In this document: positions 34,374 to 42,853 of the stretch, in pieces
Layout: every line of letters starts with the position of its first letter
How positions within the stretch are numbered: the first letter of the stretch is position 1
Position numbers and translations under genes: made by a program
Assembly (NCBI RefSeq): GCF_014174255.1
Contig: NZ_JABEQJ010000003.1
Location: 62,001-126,000 of the forward strand
DNA from: Gluconacetobacter sacchari
Lineage (GTDB): Bacteria > Pseudomonadota > Alphaproteobacteria > Acetobacterales > Acetobacteraceae
Direction of reading: 5' to 3'
DNA length: 64,000 bases
Notes under the pieces: model-generated
What the model saw: only the letters and a program-made list of their open reading frames with translations
What the model was told of the DNA's origin: nothing
Databases searched by the model: none

Positions 34374-34410
34374 CTTCTTTTTCTGAAGAAAAAGAGGCAA
34401 AAAGACTTTT
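34374..34410 (-). repeat. Dispersed hairpin repeat, partial inverted copy C
   Basis: The reverse complement of this 37-bp stretch matches the hairpin end of copy A with two mismatches (AAAAGTCTTTTTGC, then CTCTTTTTCTTCAG). It begins 5 bp after the capsid stop and can form a CTTTTTCT/AGAAAAAG stem, so it may also act as a terminator or RNA stabiliser. Confidence 0.75.
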
Positions 34411-34459
34411 GCTCGTTTTGTATGGTATGCGCGGGCAAGGGGATTTTTATTTAACGAAT

Positions 34460-34493
34460 AAAAGTTTCTGGCTCTTTTTTTCAAAAAAGAACA
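34460..34493 (+). repeat. Degenerate hairpin repeat, copy D
   Basis: A shorter, diverged relative of the hairpin end (AAAAGTTTCTGGCTC, then a T7 run, C, A6 run), facing copy C. The two together form a roughly 120-bp AT-rich inverted pair in the gap between the capsid gene and a 48-codon gene. Confidence 0.45.
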
Positions 34494-34518
34494 GAACGCT
34501 GACAATGGAGCGATCCCG

Positions 34519-34665
34519 ATGACCAAACGCAAACCGACTCCTCCGGCGCCGCGCCGAACCCAGGTGGTGGAGGTGCATCATCATTACCATGGCGCCGCGC
34601 AGGTGCCGGCCGAGGCGAAGACGGTGCCGGTGCGCCGCAAGCCGGCGGCGACGCGCCGGGGCTGA
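34519..34665 (+). CDS. Very small basic phage protein (48 aa)
   Basis: A 48-codon frame with GGAG eight bases upstream of ATG 34519. It is strongly basic (TKRKPTPPAPRRTQVVEV, ending PVRRKPAATRRG) with a central VEVHHHYHG cluster. Such short Arg/Lys/His peptides occur just after the capsid gene in related phages. Kept because of the ribosome site and clean fit to the gap. Function unknown. Confidence 0.45.
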   Translation: MTKRKPTPPAPRRTQVVEVHHHYHGAAQVPAEAKTVPVRRKPAATRRG

Positions 34666-34689
34666 CGGCGCGCGCCGGGGGGGCATGTC

Positions 34690-35097
34690 ATGGCCGATGT
34701 GACGAGTGTGCAGGTGATCGCGAACGGTCCGCGCAACCTGGTCGTGCGTGTGACGGATGTCAGCGACGGGACCGGGCTGGCGGCGATGAAGATCGTGGAT
34801 GCGCGGGCCGGGGCTTTTTCGGTCGGCGGGGAGGTGCCGGGAGGGAACCTGAAGGTGCGGCGCATCACCTATGACGTGCATGGGATGGTGGCGCGGCTGC
34901 AATGGGAGGCGGCCGCGCCGGTGGACCTGGCGACGCTCTCGGGCTTCGGGCACCTGGATTTTCGCCGCTTCCAGGGGCTGGCGGCCCCGGGGGTGGCGGG
35001 GGTGACGGGGTCGATCCTGCTGACGACGATGGGGGCGGGGGCGGGGAGTACCGCCACGATCGTGCTCGAGATGACCAAGGGCGTGCCGCAGGCGTGA
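34690..35097 (+). CDS. Phage structural protein of unknown role (135 aa)
   Basis: A 135-residue protein of predicted beta structure (TSVQVIANGPRNLVVRVTDV, ITYDVHGMVARLQWEA), ending in a glycine/threonine-rich strand pair. This type is found between capsid and tail-adaptor genes in P22-like phages of alphaproteobacteria. It is probably a head or head-tail joining protein. Confidence 0.6.
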   Translation: MADVTSVQVIANGPRNLVVRVTDVSDGTGLAAMKIVDARAGAFSVGGEVPGGNLKVRRITYDVHGMVARLQWEAAAPVDLATLSGFGHLDFRRFQGLAAPGVAGVTGSILLTTMGAGAGSTATIVLEMTKGVPQA

Positions 35098-35110
35098 CGG
35101 GAGCGGCGAT

Positions 35111-35584
35111 GTGAGCGAGGCCTGGCGGTATCGGCCCGGAGACCATTACGTGCTGGACGATCTGTCGGGCTTCAAGATCCGGCGGTCGCGGGCGCGCGTG
35201 ATCCCCGGCGGGCAGACCGGGGAGGCCCTGGTGGATGCCCGGCGGTGGGAGGCGCAGCAGCCGCAGGATTTCGTGCGCGGGGTGGCGGACGACCAGAGCG
35301 TGGATCTGGCCCGGCCGCGCCAGCAGACCTGCTTTACCGTGGTGGGAACCTGCGTGGTGGCGCCGGCCGCCGCCGGGAGCGACGTGGTGGCGGTGGCGTC
35401 GACGGCGGGTTTTGCCGTGGGCGACCAGGTGCAGATCATGCTGGACAGGGGCGAGAATGTCGTGGCCTCGGTCCTGGCGGTCGGAAGCGGAAACCTGACG
35501 ATCGCGCCGGTTCTGCCCGGTTCCGTCGGGGTGCTGGGCGGGGGGATGGAGAACATGGTGCTGAAACGGGCGAGCGGCGCATGA
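35111..35584 (+). CDS. Phage head-tail region protein (157 aa)
   Basis: A 157-residue protein starting at GTG 35111. The N-terminal part (RPGDHYVLDDLSGFKIRRSR) is the conserved portion of a family found beside tail-adaptor genes. The C-terminal half is a small beta domain (AAAGSDVVAVASTAGFAVGD, then QVQIMLDRGENVV) that resembles domains in the next protein (GIAVGSRIGILLDAGGMFW), so it may share a common module. It overlaps the next start (ATGA). Confidence 0.6.
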   Translation: MSEAWRYRPGDHYVLDDLSGFKIRRSRARVIPGGQTGEALVDARRWEAQQPQDFVRGVADDQSVDLARPRQQTCFTVVGTCVVAPAAAGSDVVAVASTAGFAVGDQVQIMLDRGENVVASVLAVGSGNLTIAPVLPGSVGVLGGGMENMVLKRASGA

Positions 35585-37461
35585 CGATGGCGGGGAGCGC
35601 GGTCTGGAACCCTGGCACCGCCGACATCATCAATGGCGCGTTGCGGCTGATCGGCGCGATCGCCAGCGGGGAGGTGCCGCCGGCCAACGAATACCAGGAT
35701 GCGCTGTCGGCGCTGAACGGGCTGATCAAGGCGTGGCAGGTGTCGGGCGTGCATGTGTGGGCGCTGGGCGAGGGGACGGTGTTCCTCCAGCCCGGGCAGG
35801 CCCGCTATGGCATCGGCGGCGGCGGCGCGGACCAGGTGGCGCAGGCTTATGCCGCCACGGTCGTGTCCGCCCTGGCGGTGGCGGGGGTGGCGCAGGTGAC
35901 GGTGGCGGCGGCGGCCGGCATTGCCGTGGGGAGCCGGATCGGCATTCTGCTGGATGCGGGCGGGATGTTCTGGAGTTCGGTGCTGTCGGTGGCGGGGGGG
36001 ACGGTTTATCTGGCGTCCGGCCTGCCCGGGCCGGCATCGGCGGGGGCGGTGGTGATCGGGTATGGCGCGCCGTGCGCGCGGCCGCTGAAGATTGTCGGGG
36101 CGCGGGCGGTCGATCTGGCGACGGGGGTGGAGACGCCGCTGGTCCCGATGTCGCGGCTGGATTATGCGAACCTGTCGGGCAAGGTGTCGCCCGGCGGGGC
36201 GCCGACGCAGTATTTCTATGATCCGCAATTGGGATCGGGGATTTTCAGCGTCTATCCCGCGCCGTTGGATGCGCGGGCGGCGGTGGCCTTTACCTGCCAG
36301 CTTCCGTTGCAGGATGTGGGCGGCGCGGCGGACCAGGCCGATGTGCCGCAGGAATGGATTTCCGCCCTGCGCTTTGCGCTGGCGGTGGAACTGGCGCCGG
36401 AATATGACTGCCCGCCGCCGCGCTTCGAGATGCTGAAGGCGATGGCGGCGGAGAAATTCGCCGTGGTGGCGCAGTGGGATCGGGAACCGGAGGGGACGGC
36501 GACCGGCCCGTTCGGCCAGCCGGTCTATCGGATGATCGCGGGGGCGCTGCGGCTGTGCGGGGCGGTGGGGCCGCAGGAGGTGCCGCGCCTGGGGCTGGTG
36601 GAGAATGCCTTCGCGTCGCTGAACGCGATGGTGCAGGCGTGGCAGGCCTCGGGCATTCATGTGTGGGCCGAGGAGGATTGCACGCTGTTCCTGCAACCGG
36701 GGCAGGTGCGCTACCTGATCGGCGCCGGGTCGGCCGATGCGGTGGCGGTGAGCAGCCAGTGCGTGGAAACCGTGCTGGCGGCGGCGGGGGTGGCGGCGCA
36801 GGCGAGCGTCGCGGCCGTGGGGAGCATCGCCGCCGGGTGGCAGGTGGGGATCTGGCTGGATGGGGGCGGCGTGTTCTGGACCGGCGTCGCGGCGGTGGCC
36901 GGGACGGGGCTGACGCTGGCCTCCGCACTGCCGTCCGCCGCGTCGGCGGGGGCGCGGGTGGTGGCCTATCCCGGCGCCATGGTGCGGCCGCTGCGGGTGC
37001 CGGCGGCGCGGCGGCGGCAGTTCGCGGGGACGGGCGGGCAGGCGATCGAGATCCCGCTGGTGCCGATGTCGCGGCTGGATTACGCCAATGTTCCGAACAA
37101 GACCGTGCCCGGCATGGTGACGCAGTTTTTCTACGATCCGCAACTGGGGGCGGGGGTGCTGCATGTGTGGCCCGCGCCCGTGGACAGCGGCAGCGCGGTG
37201 GTGCTGACCGCGCAGCGGCCGCTGGTGCCGTTTGCCGATCTGGGCGCGGTGCCGGACTTTCCCGACGAGTGGCTGGCGGCGATGCGCTGGAACCTCGCGG
37301 TGGAATTGTGGCCCGAATATAACGGGTCGGGGAATCCGGCGCAGTACGGGCTGCTGAAGCAGGAGGCCGTCGGCAAGCTGATGGTGGCGCAGGCCTGGGA
37401 CCGCGAGCCGCAATCGGTGCTGTTCGGCGCCGGGTGCGGCCCGGCCGGGCGGGCGGGGTAG
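35581..37461 (+). CDS. gp4-like tail adaptor, tandemly duplicated
   Basis: A 626-residue protein made of two homologous halves. Half 1 has NGALRLIGAIASGEVPPANE and ALNGLIKAWQVSGVHVW near its start, then FLQPGQARYGIG, SRLDYAN, QYFYDPQLGSG and a final QWDREP. Half 2 (from ~residue 318) repeats AGALRLCGAVGPQEVP, SLNAMVQAWQASGIHVW, FLQPGQVRYLIG, SRLDYAN, QFFYDPQLGAG and AWDREP. Single-copy relatives are P22 gp4-like tail accessory factors that bind the portal. A fused pair would put two adaptor domains on each chain. The frame is open throughout and starts at ATG 35581 overlapping the previous stop. Confidence 0.75.
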   Translation: MTMAGSAVWNPGTADIINGALRLIGAIASGEVPPANEYQDALSALNGLIKAWQVSGVHVWALGEGTVFLQPGQARYGIGGGGADQVAQAYAATVVSALAVAGVAQVTVAAAAGIAVGSRIGILLDAGGMFWSSVLSVAGGTVYLASGLPGPASAGAVVIGYGAPCARPLKIVGARAVDLATGVETPLVPMSRLDYANLSGKVSPGGAPTQYFYDPQLGSGIFSVYPAPLDARAAVAFTCQLPLQDVGGAADQADVPQEWISALRFALAVELAPEYDCPPPRFEMLKAMAAEKFAVVAQWDREPEGTATGPFGQPVYRMIAGALRLCGAVGPQEVPRLGLVENAFASLNAMVQAWQASGIHVWAEEDCTLFLQPGQVRYLIGAGSADAVAVSSQCVETVLAAAGVAAQASVAAVGSIAAGWQVGIWLDGGGVFWTGVAAVAGTGLTLASALPSAASAGARVVAYPGAMVRPLRVPAARRRQFAGTGGQAIEIPLVPMSRLDYANVPNKTVPGMVTQFFYDPQLGAGVLHVWPAPVDSGSAVVLTAQRPLVPFADLGAVPDFPDEWLAAMRWNLAVELWPEYNGSGNPAQYGLLKQEAVGKLMVAQAWDREPQSVLFGAGCGPAGRAG

Positions 37462-37465
37462 GGCG

Positions 37466-40400
37466 ATGGCGGTGCAGCAGGTGGCGTTTGCCGCGCAATC
37501 GTACCAGGCGCACGCGCTGGCGCTGGATGCGCAGCGTTGCGTCAATTTCTATGCCGAATATGCGCCGAAGGATGCGAAGACGCCGGTGCCGGTGTGGGGG
37601 TGCCCGGGCATGGTGGCGTTCGCGCAATGCGGGGCGGGGCCGGTATGGGGCATGTGCCTGATGGGCGGGGCGCTGTATGTGGTCTCGGGGCAGGCGCTGT
37701 ATCGGGTGGATGCGGACGGGTCGAGCGTGGCGTTGGGCGCGACCTGGGTGACGGGGCCGGTGTCGATGGATACCAACGGCACCGACCTGGTGTGGGTGGA
37801 TGGGGAATCCGGCTGGTGCTATTCGGTGGCCGGCGGTGTCCGGCGGATCGTGGACGAGAATTTCTATCCGGCGGATTCGGTCGTTTATTTCGATACCTAT
37901 TTCGTTTTCAACCGCGCCGGGACGCAGGAATTCTTTCTGTCGCCGCAGGAGGCGGTGACGCCGTTCGACGGGACGATGTTCGCCGCCAAGGAGGCGACGG
38001 CCGACCCGCTGCTGGCGATCGTGAATTCGCACGAGCAGCTCTATCTGTTCGGCGCGGCGCGGACCGAGGTGTGGTACGATGCGGGGAATGCCGCGCCGTC
38101 CTTTCCGTTCCAGCGGTTCGACGGCGCGTTCATCCAGCGGGGGATCGCCGGGCCGCACGCGCAGTGCCTGGAGGACAATACGCTCTTTTTCCTGGGCGAT
38201 GACGGGATGTTCTATCGCCTGGCGGGGTATCAGCCGCAGCGGGTCTCGACCCATGCGATCGAGGGGGCGTGGCAGGCCTATCCGACCCGGGGGGATGCGC
38301 GTTGTTTCAGCTATACGCTGGAGGGACATAAATTCGTCACCGTGCTGTTTCCCTCGGCGGCGGCGACCTGGGTGTATGACGTGGCGACCGGGCTGTGGCA
38401 CGAGCGGGAATCGTGGACCGGGGGCGGGGCCGACAGTTCGATCGGCCGCTGGCGGGCGAACTGCGCGCTCATGGCCCATGGCCGGGTGCTGGTGGGCGAT
38501 TGCCTGAGCGGTGTGGTCGGGGTGTTGAACCCGCTGGTCTATACCGAGCTGGGGGCGACCATGCGCGGGCTGCTGGCGGCGCCGCCGGTGCAGGCGTTGC
38601 GCGGGCGCGTGTTCATGCGGCGGTTCGAACTGGATGTGGAGACCGGGGTGGGCCTGCCGGCGGGGCCGGCGGCGCCCGGCATGGTCTATCAGCCCCAGGG
38701 GGTGCAGGTGACGACGCCCGGCGCGCTGGCGCGTGCCACGGCGCCGGAGGGCATGGCGGCGGGGCTGGCCAATCTGCTGGTCAGCCTGTGGGTGGACCTG
38801 CCCGATGACGGCGCGCCGCGCGGGCTGATGCTGGGCAATGGCGCGGCGACGGGCGGCCAGCCGGGCTTTTTCATCGGCGTGGCCAATGACGATACGCTGG
38901 CGGGCGCGCAGATCGTGGTGCGGGCGGCCGATGCGCGGGGGGCCGCGATCGTGACGGCATCCTACGGTTTCGCCGGCTGGGGGGCGGGGTGGGTGAACCT
39001 GATCCTGTCGCTGTCGCCGGGGGAGCGGCAGGTGCAGCTTTATGCCGGGGGGGTGGCGCTGGCGCCGGTTTCGGTCGCCTGGTCGTCGGCGGCGCCGATC
39101 GGCAATCCGGCGGGGCAGGGCTGGCGGGTCGCGCCGTGGAACGGGGCCGGCGGGGCGGGATTGCTGGCGGCGCCGCAGTTCGGCGGCCATACGGCCGGGT
39201 CGACCGCGACCTATAACGGGTGGGCGAACGCATCCTGCATGCCGGACCGGGACGGGAACATGGTCTCGCTGGGCAGCGGGGCGGTGAATGCCGTGTCGCC
39301 CGCGGGGACGGTGGCGTGGACGCTGGCGGCGGCCGGCGTGCGGGCGGATATCCTGGGCGTGGCGCCGGGGCTGGATATGGTGAATTTCGGCCTCAACGCG
39401 GTCTCGGTCCTGTTGCGGGGGCAGTATCTGGCGGTGGGGGTGGGCGACGGCGCGGTGTGGGAGGGCATCGCGCTGTACCAGGCCGGTGGCGGGGTTGCGC
39501 CGGGGTTCGCGGGATTCGTCTACAACGCCGTTGGCGGGCCGGGGCCGATCTATGGCGCCAATCAATGTTTCCTGGCCGGGGCGCAGACGATCGACGATCC
39601 GATCCTGTCCTATCAGGTCGATTATCCGGCGGTGCCGCGCGTGGTGCTGGTGTTTCCCAGTATCGCGCAGATCGTCGGCGGGGCGGCGCGGTCGGGCGGG
39701 TTTGGCGGGTTGTATCCGGCGCTGGGCAACAGCGCGGCGTGGGCGGCGTGCCAGGTGCCGGTGTTCAAATACGCCTATCCGGCGCAACTGGGGACGCATC
39801 TGCTGACCCGCCATGGCTATAACGGCAATGTCGGGTTCTTTCTGCCGGACGGGCAGGGCGGGACCAACCATTACCTGTATTTCAGCCGGGGCGACATCGC
39901 GGCCAATGCGGTGGCGGGCGGGAACGCCAACCCGGAGCTGGCCGGGGTGATCGGGCCGGCCTGCCCGGATGGGGCGATGGTGCGGATCGCCATGGGGGTG
40001 GTGAGTTACGACGCGCTGGCGGCGCGGCTGGCCGGCAATGCCCTGACGGGATGGTCGGGCACCTTGCCGATGTACACGATCGATAATGAAAACTGGACCG
40101 ATTCCACAGGGGCGGCGCAGATTCCGTTCGCGGACGAATATGCGTTCATCGCCGATGGGCGGCCGGGGGGCAGCGATGTGTATGGCGGCCAGCCGGGGCT
40201 GGCGCCGATCGGGGCGAGCGGCGAGTGGCTGGTGTCGTTCCTGCTGGTCGGGCTGTCGGACAGCGCGGCCAACCGGGGCAATGCGAGCCTGTGGGACACG
40301 GTGCGGGTGTTTCGCTATGCCGCCGGGCGGGCGACGCAGATCGGGGCGCCGGTTTCGGGCGAGGCTTATGCCGCCGGCGACTGGGCGGGCTACACGGTCG

Positions 40401-41083
40401 GGCCGTGGAGCGATTTCAATGCCGTGGCCTATGTGAGCGGGCCGGTGGTGACGATCTGCGGCAATATGCGGCAGACGGCGGTGGGCACGTATCCCGTGCC
40501 GGCCGGGACCCAGTACCAGACGCGGTTCGGCAGCCTGGCCTTTGCTACCGCGCGGATCGCCGACCTGTTCGTGGCCGCGCCGGGGGCGTTCGTCGACCTG
40601 TCGGTGGCGGCGAACCGGGCGCTGTTCGCGGATAGTGCCGGTGGGGCGGTCTATCTGGGGTCTGACGGGTCGCGGGTGCTGGGGGTGGCGCCGCCGGTGT
40701 TTCTGACCGTGGCGGCGGGGGCGCCGGTTGCGGCCTTTGCCGATAATGGCGGGACGGGGGGCGGTTTCGCGCTGACGGGGGCGATCGTGCCCGCCGGGTC
40801 GAACCCGGCGGGCAGCGCGGTCGCGGACGCGCCCGGTGCGGCGGTGGGCGAGCCGCCCGGGGTGGAGCCGCGGATCATGCTGGACTGGTCGGATGACGGG
40901 GCGCGGACCTGGAGCGCGCTGCGGCTGTGGCGGTCGCTGGGGCGGCAGGGGGCGTATCTGACGCGGCTGCGCTGGCTGAAGCTGGGGCAGGCGCGGCAGC
41001 GGGTGCTGCGGCTTCAGGTGACCGACCCGGTGCGGCGCAGCCTGATCGGGTTCTATCTCGATACCGAAACGGGGATGGAGTGA
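37466..41083 (+). CDS. gp10-like packaged-DNA stabilisation (tail hub) protein with large internal insertion
   Basis: A 1205-residue protein. Residues 1-~395 match the N-terminal part of P22 gp10-type tail hub proteins (RCVNFYAEYAPKDAKTPVPV, FFLSPQEAVTPFDG, WYDAGNAAPSFPFQR, and FMRRFELDVETGVGL). The last ~74 residues match its C-terminus (EPRIMLDWSDDGARTWSALR, then VTDPVRRSLIGFYLD). In ordinary members these two parts are adjacent and total about 470 residues. Here ~735 extra residues (~396-1131) sit between them. The insert starts with a LamG/concanavalin-like beta domain (LANLLVSLWVDLPDDG, FAGWGAGWVNLILSLSPGER) followed by further glycine-rich beta regions. The protein should plug the portal, and the insert may be displayed on the tail surface. 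Confidence 0.8.
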   Translation: MAVQQVAFAAQSYQAHALALDAQRCVNFYAEYAPKDAKTPVPVWGCPGMVAFAQCGAGPVWGMCLMGGALYVVSGQALYRVDADGSSVALGATWVTGPVSMDTNGTDLVWVDGESGWCYSVAGGVRRIVDENFYPADSVVYFDTYFVFNRAGTQEFFLSPQEAVTPFDGTMFAAKEATADPLLAIVNSHEQLYLFGAARTEVWYDAGNAAPSFPFQRFDGAFIQRGIAGPHAQCLEDNTLFFLGDDGMFYRLAGYQPQRVSTHAIEGAWQAYPTRGDARCFSYTLEGHKFVTVLFPSAAATWVYDVATGLWHERESWTGGGADSSIGRWRANCALMAHGRVLVGDCLSGVVGVLNPLVYTELGATMRGLLAAPPVQALRGRVFMRRFELDVETGVGLPAGPAAPGMVYQPQGVQVTTPGALARATAPEGMAAGLANLLVSLWVDLPDDGAPRGLMLGNGAATGGQPGFFIGVANDDTLAGAQIVVRAADARGAAIVTASYGFAGWGAGWVNLILSLSPGERQVQLYAGGVALAPVSVAWSSAAPIGNPAGQGWRVAPWNGAGGAGLLAAPQFGGHTAGSTATYNGWANASCMPDRDGNMVSLGSGAVNAVSPAGTVAWTLAAAGVRADILGVAPGLDMVNFGLNAVSVLLRGQYLAVGVGDGAVWEGIALYQAGGGVAPGFAGFVYNAVGGPGPIYGANQCFLAGAQTIDDPILSYQVDYPAVPRVVLVFPSIAQIVGGAARSGGFGGLYPALGNSAAWAACQVPVFKYAYPAQLGTHLLTRHGYNGNVGFFLPDGQGGTNHYLYFSRGDIAANAVAGGNANPELAGVIGPACPDGAMVRIAMGVVSYDALAARLAGNALTGWSGTLPMYTIDNENWTDSTGAAQIPFADEYAFIADGRPGGSDVYGGQPGLAPIGASGEWLVSFLLVGLSDSAANRGNASLWDTVRVFRYAAGRATQIGAPVSGEAYAAGDWAGYTVGPWSDFNAVAYVSGPVVTICGNMRQTAVGTYPVPAGTQYQTRFGSLAFATARIADLFVAAPGAFVDLSVAANRALFADSAGGAVYLGSDGSRVLGVAPPVFLTVAAGAPVAAFADNGGTGGGFALTGAIVPAGSNPAGSAVADAPGAAVGEPPGVEPRIMLDWSDDGARTWSALRLWRSLGRQGAYLTRLRWLKLGQARQRVLRLQVTDPVRRSLIGFYLDTETGME

Positions 41084-41709
41084 TGCCGGCGGCGCCGCGC
41101 CAGACCCTGCCGGTGGGCGACTGGCCGTTCGTGGAGAGCGCGACCGGCCGGCTGACGCTCGCGGCCTATCAGTTTCTGGCCCGGTTGCAGGCCGGGTCCA
41201 GCGGGTCGATCCGCAATGTCGCGGTGATCGCCGGGGCGCTGGGGGTGCCGGTGGGGGAGATTGCGGCCGGCGGCGCAGCCCCGGTCGTTCTGCCGGCGTC
41301 GTTTCCGCCCCCCGCGCCGGTCGCGGCGCGGGGGGAGCGGCTGCTGGCGCTGCTGGCGGCGGTGCCGCGCCCGGCGGTGGTCGGTGCGCCCATCTTGCCG
41401 GCCGGGCCGGGGCGGCCGGCGGATGTGCTGGTGCTGCATCATGGCGCGCGGGTGATGGACGGGTTCGGCGGGCCGGAAGGGCGGGTCGCGGGCTGGGTGG
41501 GCGATGTCTTCCTGCAACGCGACGGCGGGGCGGCGGGGGCGGTGTGGGCCAAGGGCGCGGGGGCCGGGACGGCCGCTGGCTGGCTGGCATTGGGGCAGGC
41601 GCTGGGACAGGTGGGCGGCGGGGGCATGCTGCCGCTGGTCAATGGGGATATCGCGCCGGTGGGCATGCTGTCCGACCCGGCGGGGCAGACTATCGGGGTG
41701 CCGATCTGA
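41083..41709 (+). CDS. Tail-associated phage protein (208 aa)
   Basis: A 208-residue protein starting at an ATG overlapping the preceding stop (TGATG). The N-terminus PVGDWPFVESATGRLTLAAY (then QFLARL) is a known short motif at the head of phage fibre-associated proteins. The rest is rich in alanine, glycine and proline with few identifiable motifs. It is translationally coupled to the next gene. Probably a tail or fibre-attachment component. Confidence 0.5.
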   Translation: MPAAPRQTLPVGDWPFVESATGRLTLAAYQFLARLQAGSSGSIRNVAVIAGALGVPVGEIAAGGAAPVVLPASFPPPAPVAARGERLLALLAAVPRPAVVGAPILPAGPGRPADVLVLHHGARVMDGFGGPEGRVAGWVGDVFLQRDGGAAGAVWAKGAGAGTAAGWLALGQALGQVGGGGMLPLVNGDIAPVGMLSDPAGQTIGVPI

Positions 41710-42167
41710 TGGGCAACAGCACGCTGATTACCGATTATCTCGGCTATGGCCCGATCGCCGCGCGGCCGGCGGCGCCGAGCCTGCCGGCGGGGTGCCTGGG
41801 CCTCTATTACGCCACCGATACCGGGCAGATGCAGGTGTGGAACGGCGCGTGGCAGCCCTGGACGCCCGCCGCCGCGTCGTTCGCCGGCAGCCTGGCGGCG
41901 GCGGGCGACGGGCAGGGGACGGCGACCGCCGTGGCGTCGGATGTCAGCCTGTTCACCACCGTCGCGGCCGGGAGCGGGGCGGTGCTGGTGGCGGGGCCGG
42001 TGGGCACCGGGCGCCGGGTGCTGAACCGGGGCGTGGCGGCGCTGCTGGTCTATCCGCCCGCGGGCGGGGTGATCGACGCGCTGGCGGCGGGGGCGCCGGC
42101 GGTGATCGTGCCCGGCGGGGGCGCCACCTTCTGGCAGAACAGTGCAACGCAATGGTATTCGGAATGA
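41709..42167 (+). CDS. Tail/fibre-region phage protein (152 aa)
   Basis: A 152-residue protein. Its N-terminal segment LPAGCLGLYYATDTGQMQVW is the familiar short trimer-type motif of phage fibre proteins. A small beta domain follows (PVGTGRRVLNRGVAALLVYP) that resembles fibre-end domains. It overlaps both neighbours by a few bases. The QMQVWN motif recurs in the next gene. Confidence 0.5.
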   Translation: MGNSTLITDYLGYGPIAARPAAPSLPAGCLGLYYATDTGQMQVWNGAWQPWTPAAASFAGSLAAAGDGQGTATAVASDVSLFTTVAAGSGAVLVAGPVGTGRRVLNRGVAALLVYPPAGGVIDALAAGAPAVIVPGGGATFWQNSATQWYSE

Positions 42168-42760
42168 ACAGAGACGTGCTGATCCTGGCCGGCGCGCTGG
42201 CGCTGGCGCCGTGGCCGGCGGCGGCGCAGGTGGCGGGGCCGGTGGGCCATGGCGAGATGCCCGCCTGCCCCGACAGCGGCGGCAACCACCTGAACTACGT
42301 GCCCGCGACCGGAAGCTTTGCCTGCGGCGCCAGCGGACCGGCCTGGAGCGGGGCGATGGTCGGTGTCTCCGCGGCGGTGTCGATGGCGGCCACTGGCGGG
42401 AGTTTCACGCAGATGCAGGTGTGGAACAGGAAGATCGTCGATACCGCGTCGTTCTGGTCCGCCGCCGCGCCGGGGCAGTTCACGATTCCCGCCGGGGTGA
42501 GCCGGGTGCGGGTGTCGCTGTCGGTGGGGCAGACGGGCATCGGCAGCAACCAGTTCGTGGTGCTGCATAACGGGCTGCTGGCGACCGGGTCGTTCAGGAT
42601 CTCGGTGCCGTCGGGCTACAACAATAACGGGGCGACCGGCATGTCGGGCGTCATCGCCGTGGCACCGGGCGATACGGTTGCCGTTTCCTATGCCTCCGCC
42701 TTGGCTTTTACGCTTTCGGCCGACGTCACGACCTGGTTCCAGATCGAGGCCGTGCCGTAG
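42164..42760 (+). CDS. Exported fibre-like protein with C1q/TNF-like fold
   Basis: A 198-residue protein with an apparent signal peptide (ILAGALALAPWPAAAQ), unusual for a virion protein. The body has a jelly-roll-like beta pattern (FWSAAAPGQFTIPAGVSRVR, GSNQFVVLHNGLLATGSFRI, VAPGDTVAVSYASALAFTLS) resembling C1q-like domains of phage fibres. It is the last phage gene before a 10.5-kb block of host-like genes. Either the N-terminus is an anchor helix or the protein is secreted. Confidence 0.5.
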   Translation: MNRDVLILAGALALAPWPAAAQVAGPVGHGEMPACPDSGGNHLNYVPATGSFACGASGPAWSGAMVGVSAAVSMAATGGSFTQMQVWNRKIVDTASFWSAAAPGQFTIPAGVSRVRVSLSVGQTGIGSNQFVVLHNGLLATGSFRISVPSGYNNNGATGMSGVIAVAPGDTVAVSYASALAFTLSADVTTWFQIEAVP

Positions 42761-42853
42761 CGGCCTGGCGGGGCACGCGGCCTTCCGCTCTTGACCGGCT
42801 GGCCCGCGTCGGCCCACCTTCGCCGATCGAAAACAATGACGGGGTGACCGGAC

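Larger units (their letters stand above)
26111..42760 (+). mobile_element. Prophage packaging, head and tail-adaptor module (P22-like)
   Basis: Seventeen co-oriented, often overlapping genes in canonical podovirus order: small and large terminase, portal, GroES-like, scaffold, capsid, gp4-like and gp10-like adaptors, fibre-like genes. All reading frames are intact. Three intergenic gaps hold copies of a hairpin repeat not expected in a compact phage operon. Confidence 0.85.

Noticed and set aside
36290-41590. A 1766-codon open frame on the minus strand across the tail-adaptor genes
   Set aside because: It is a shadow of the GC-rich plus-strand genes: low-complexity Arg/Pro composition, no domain, and it runs across several real gene boundaries.
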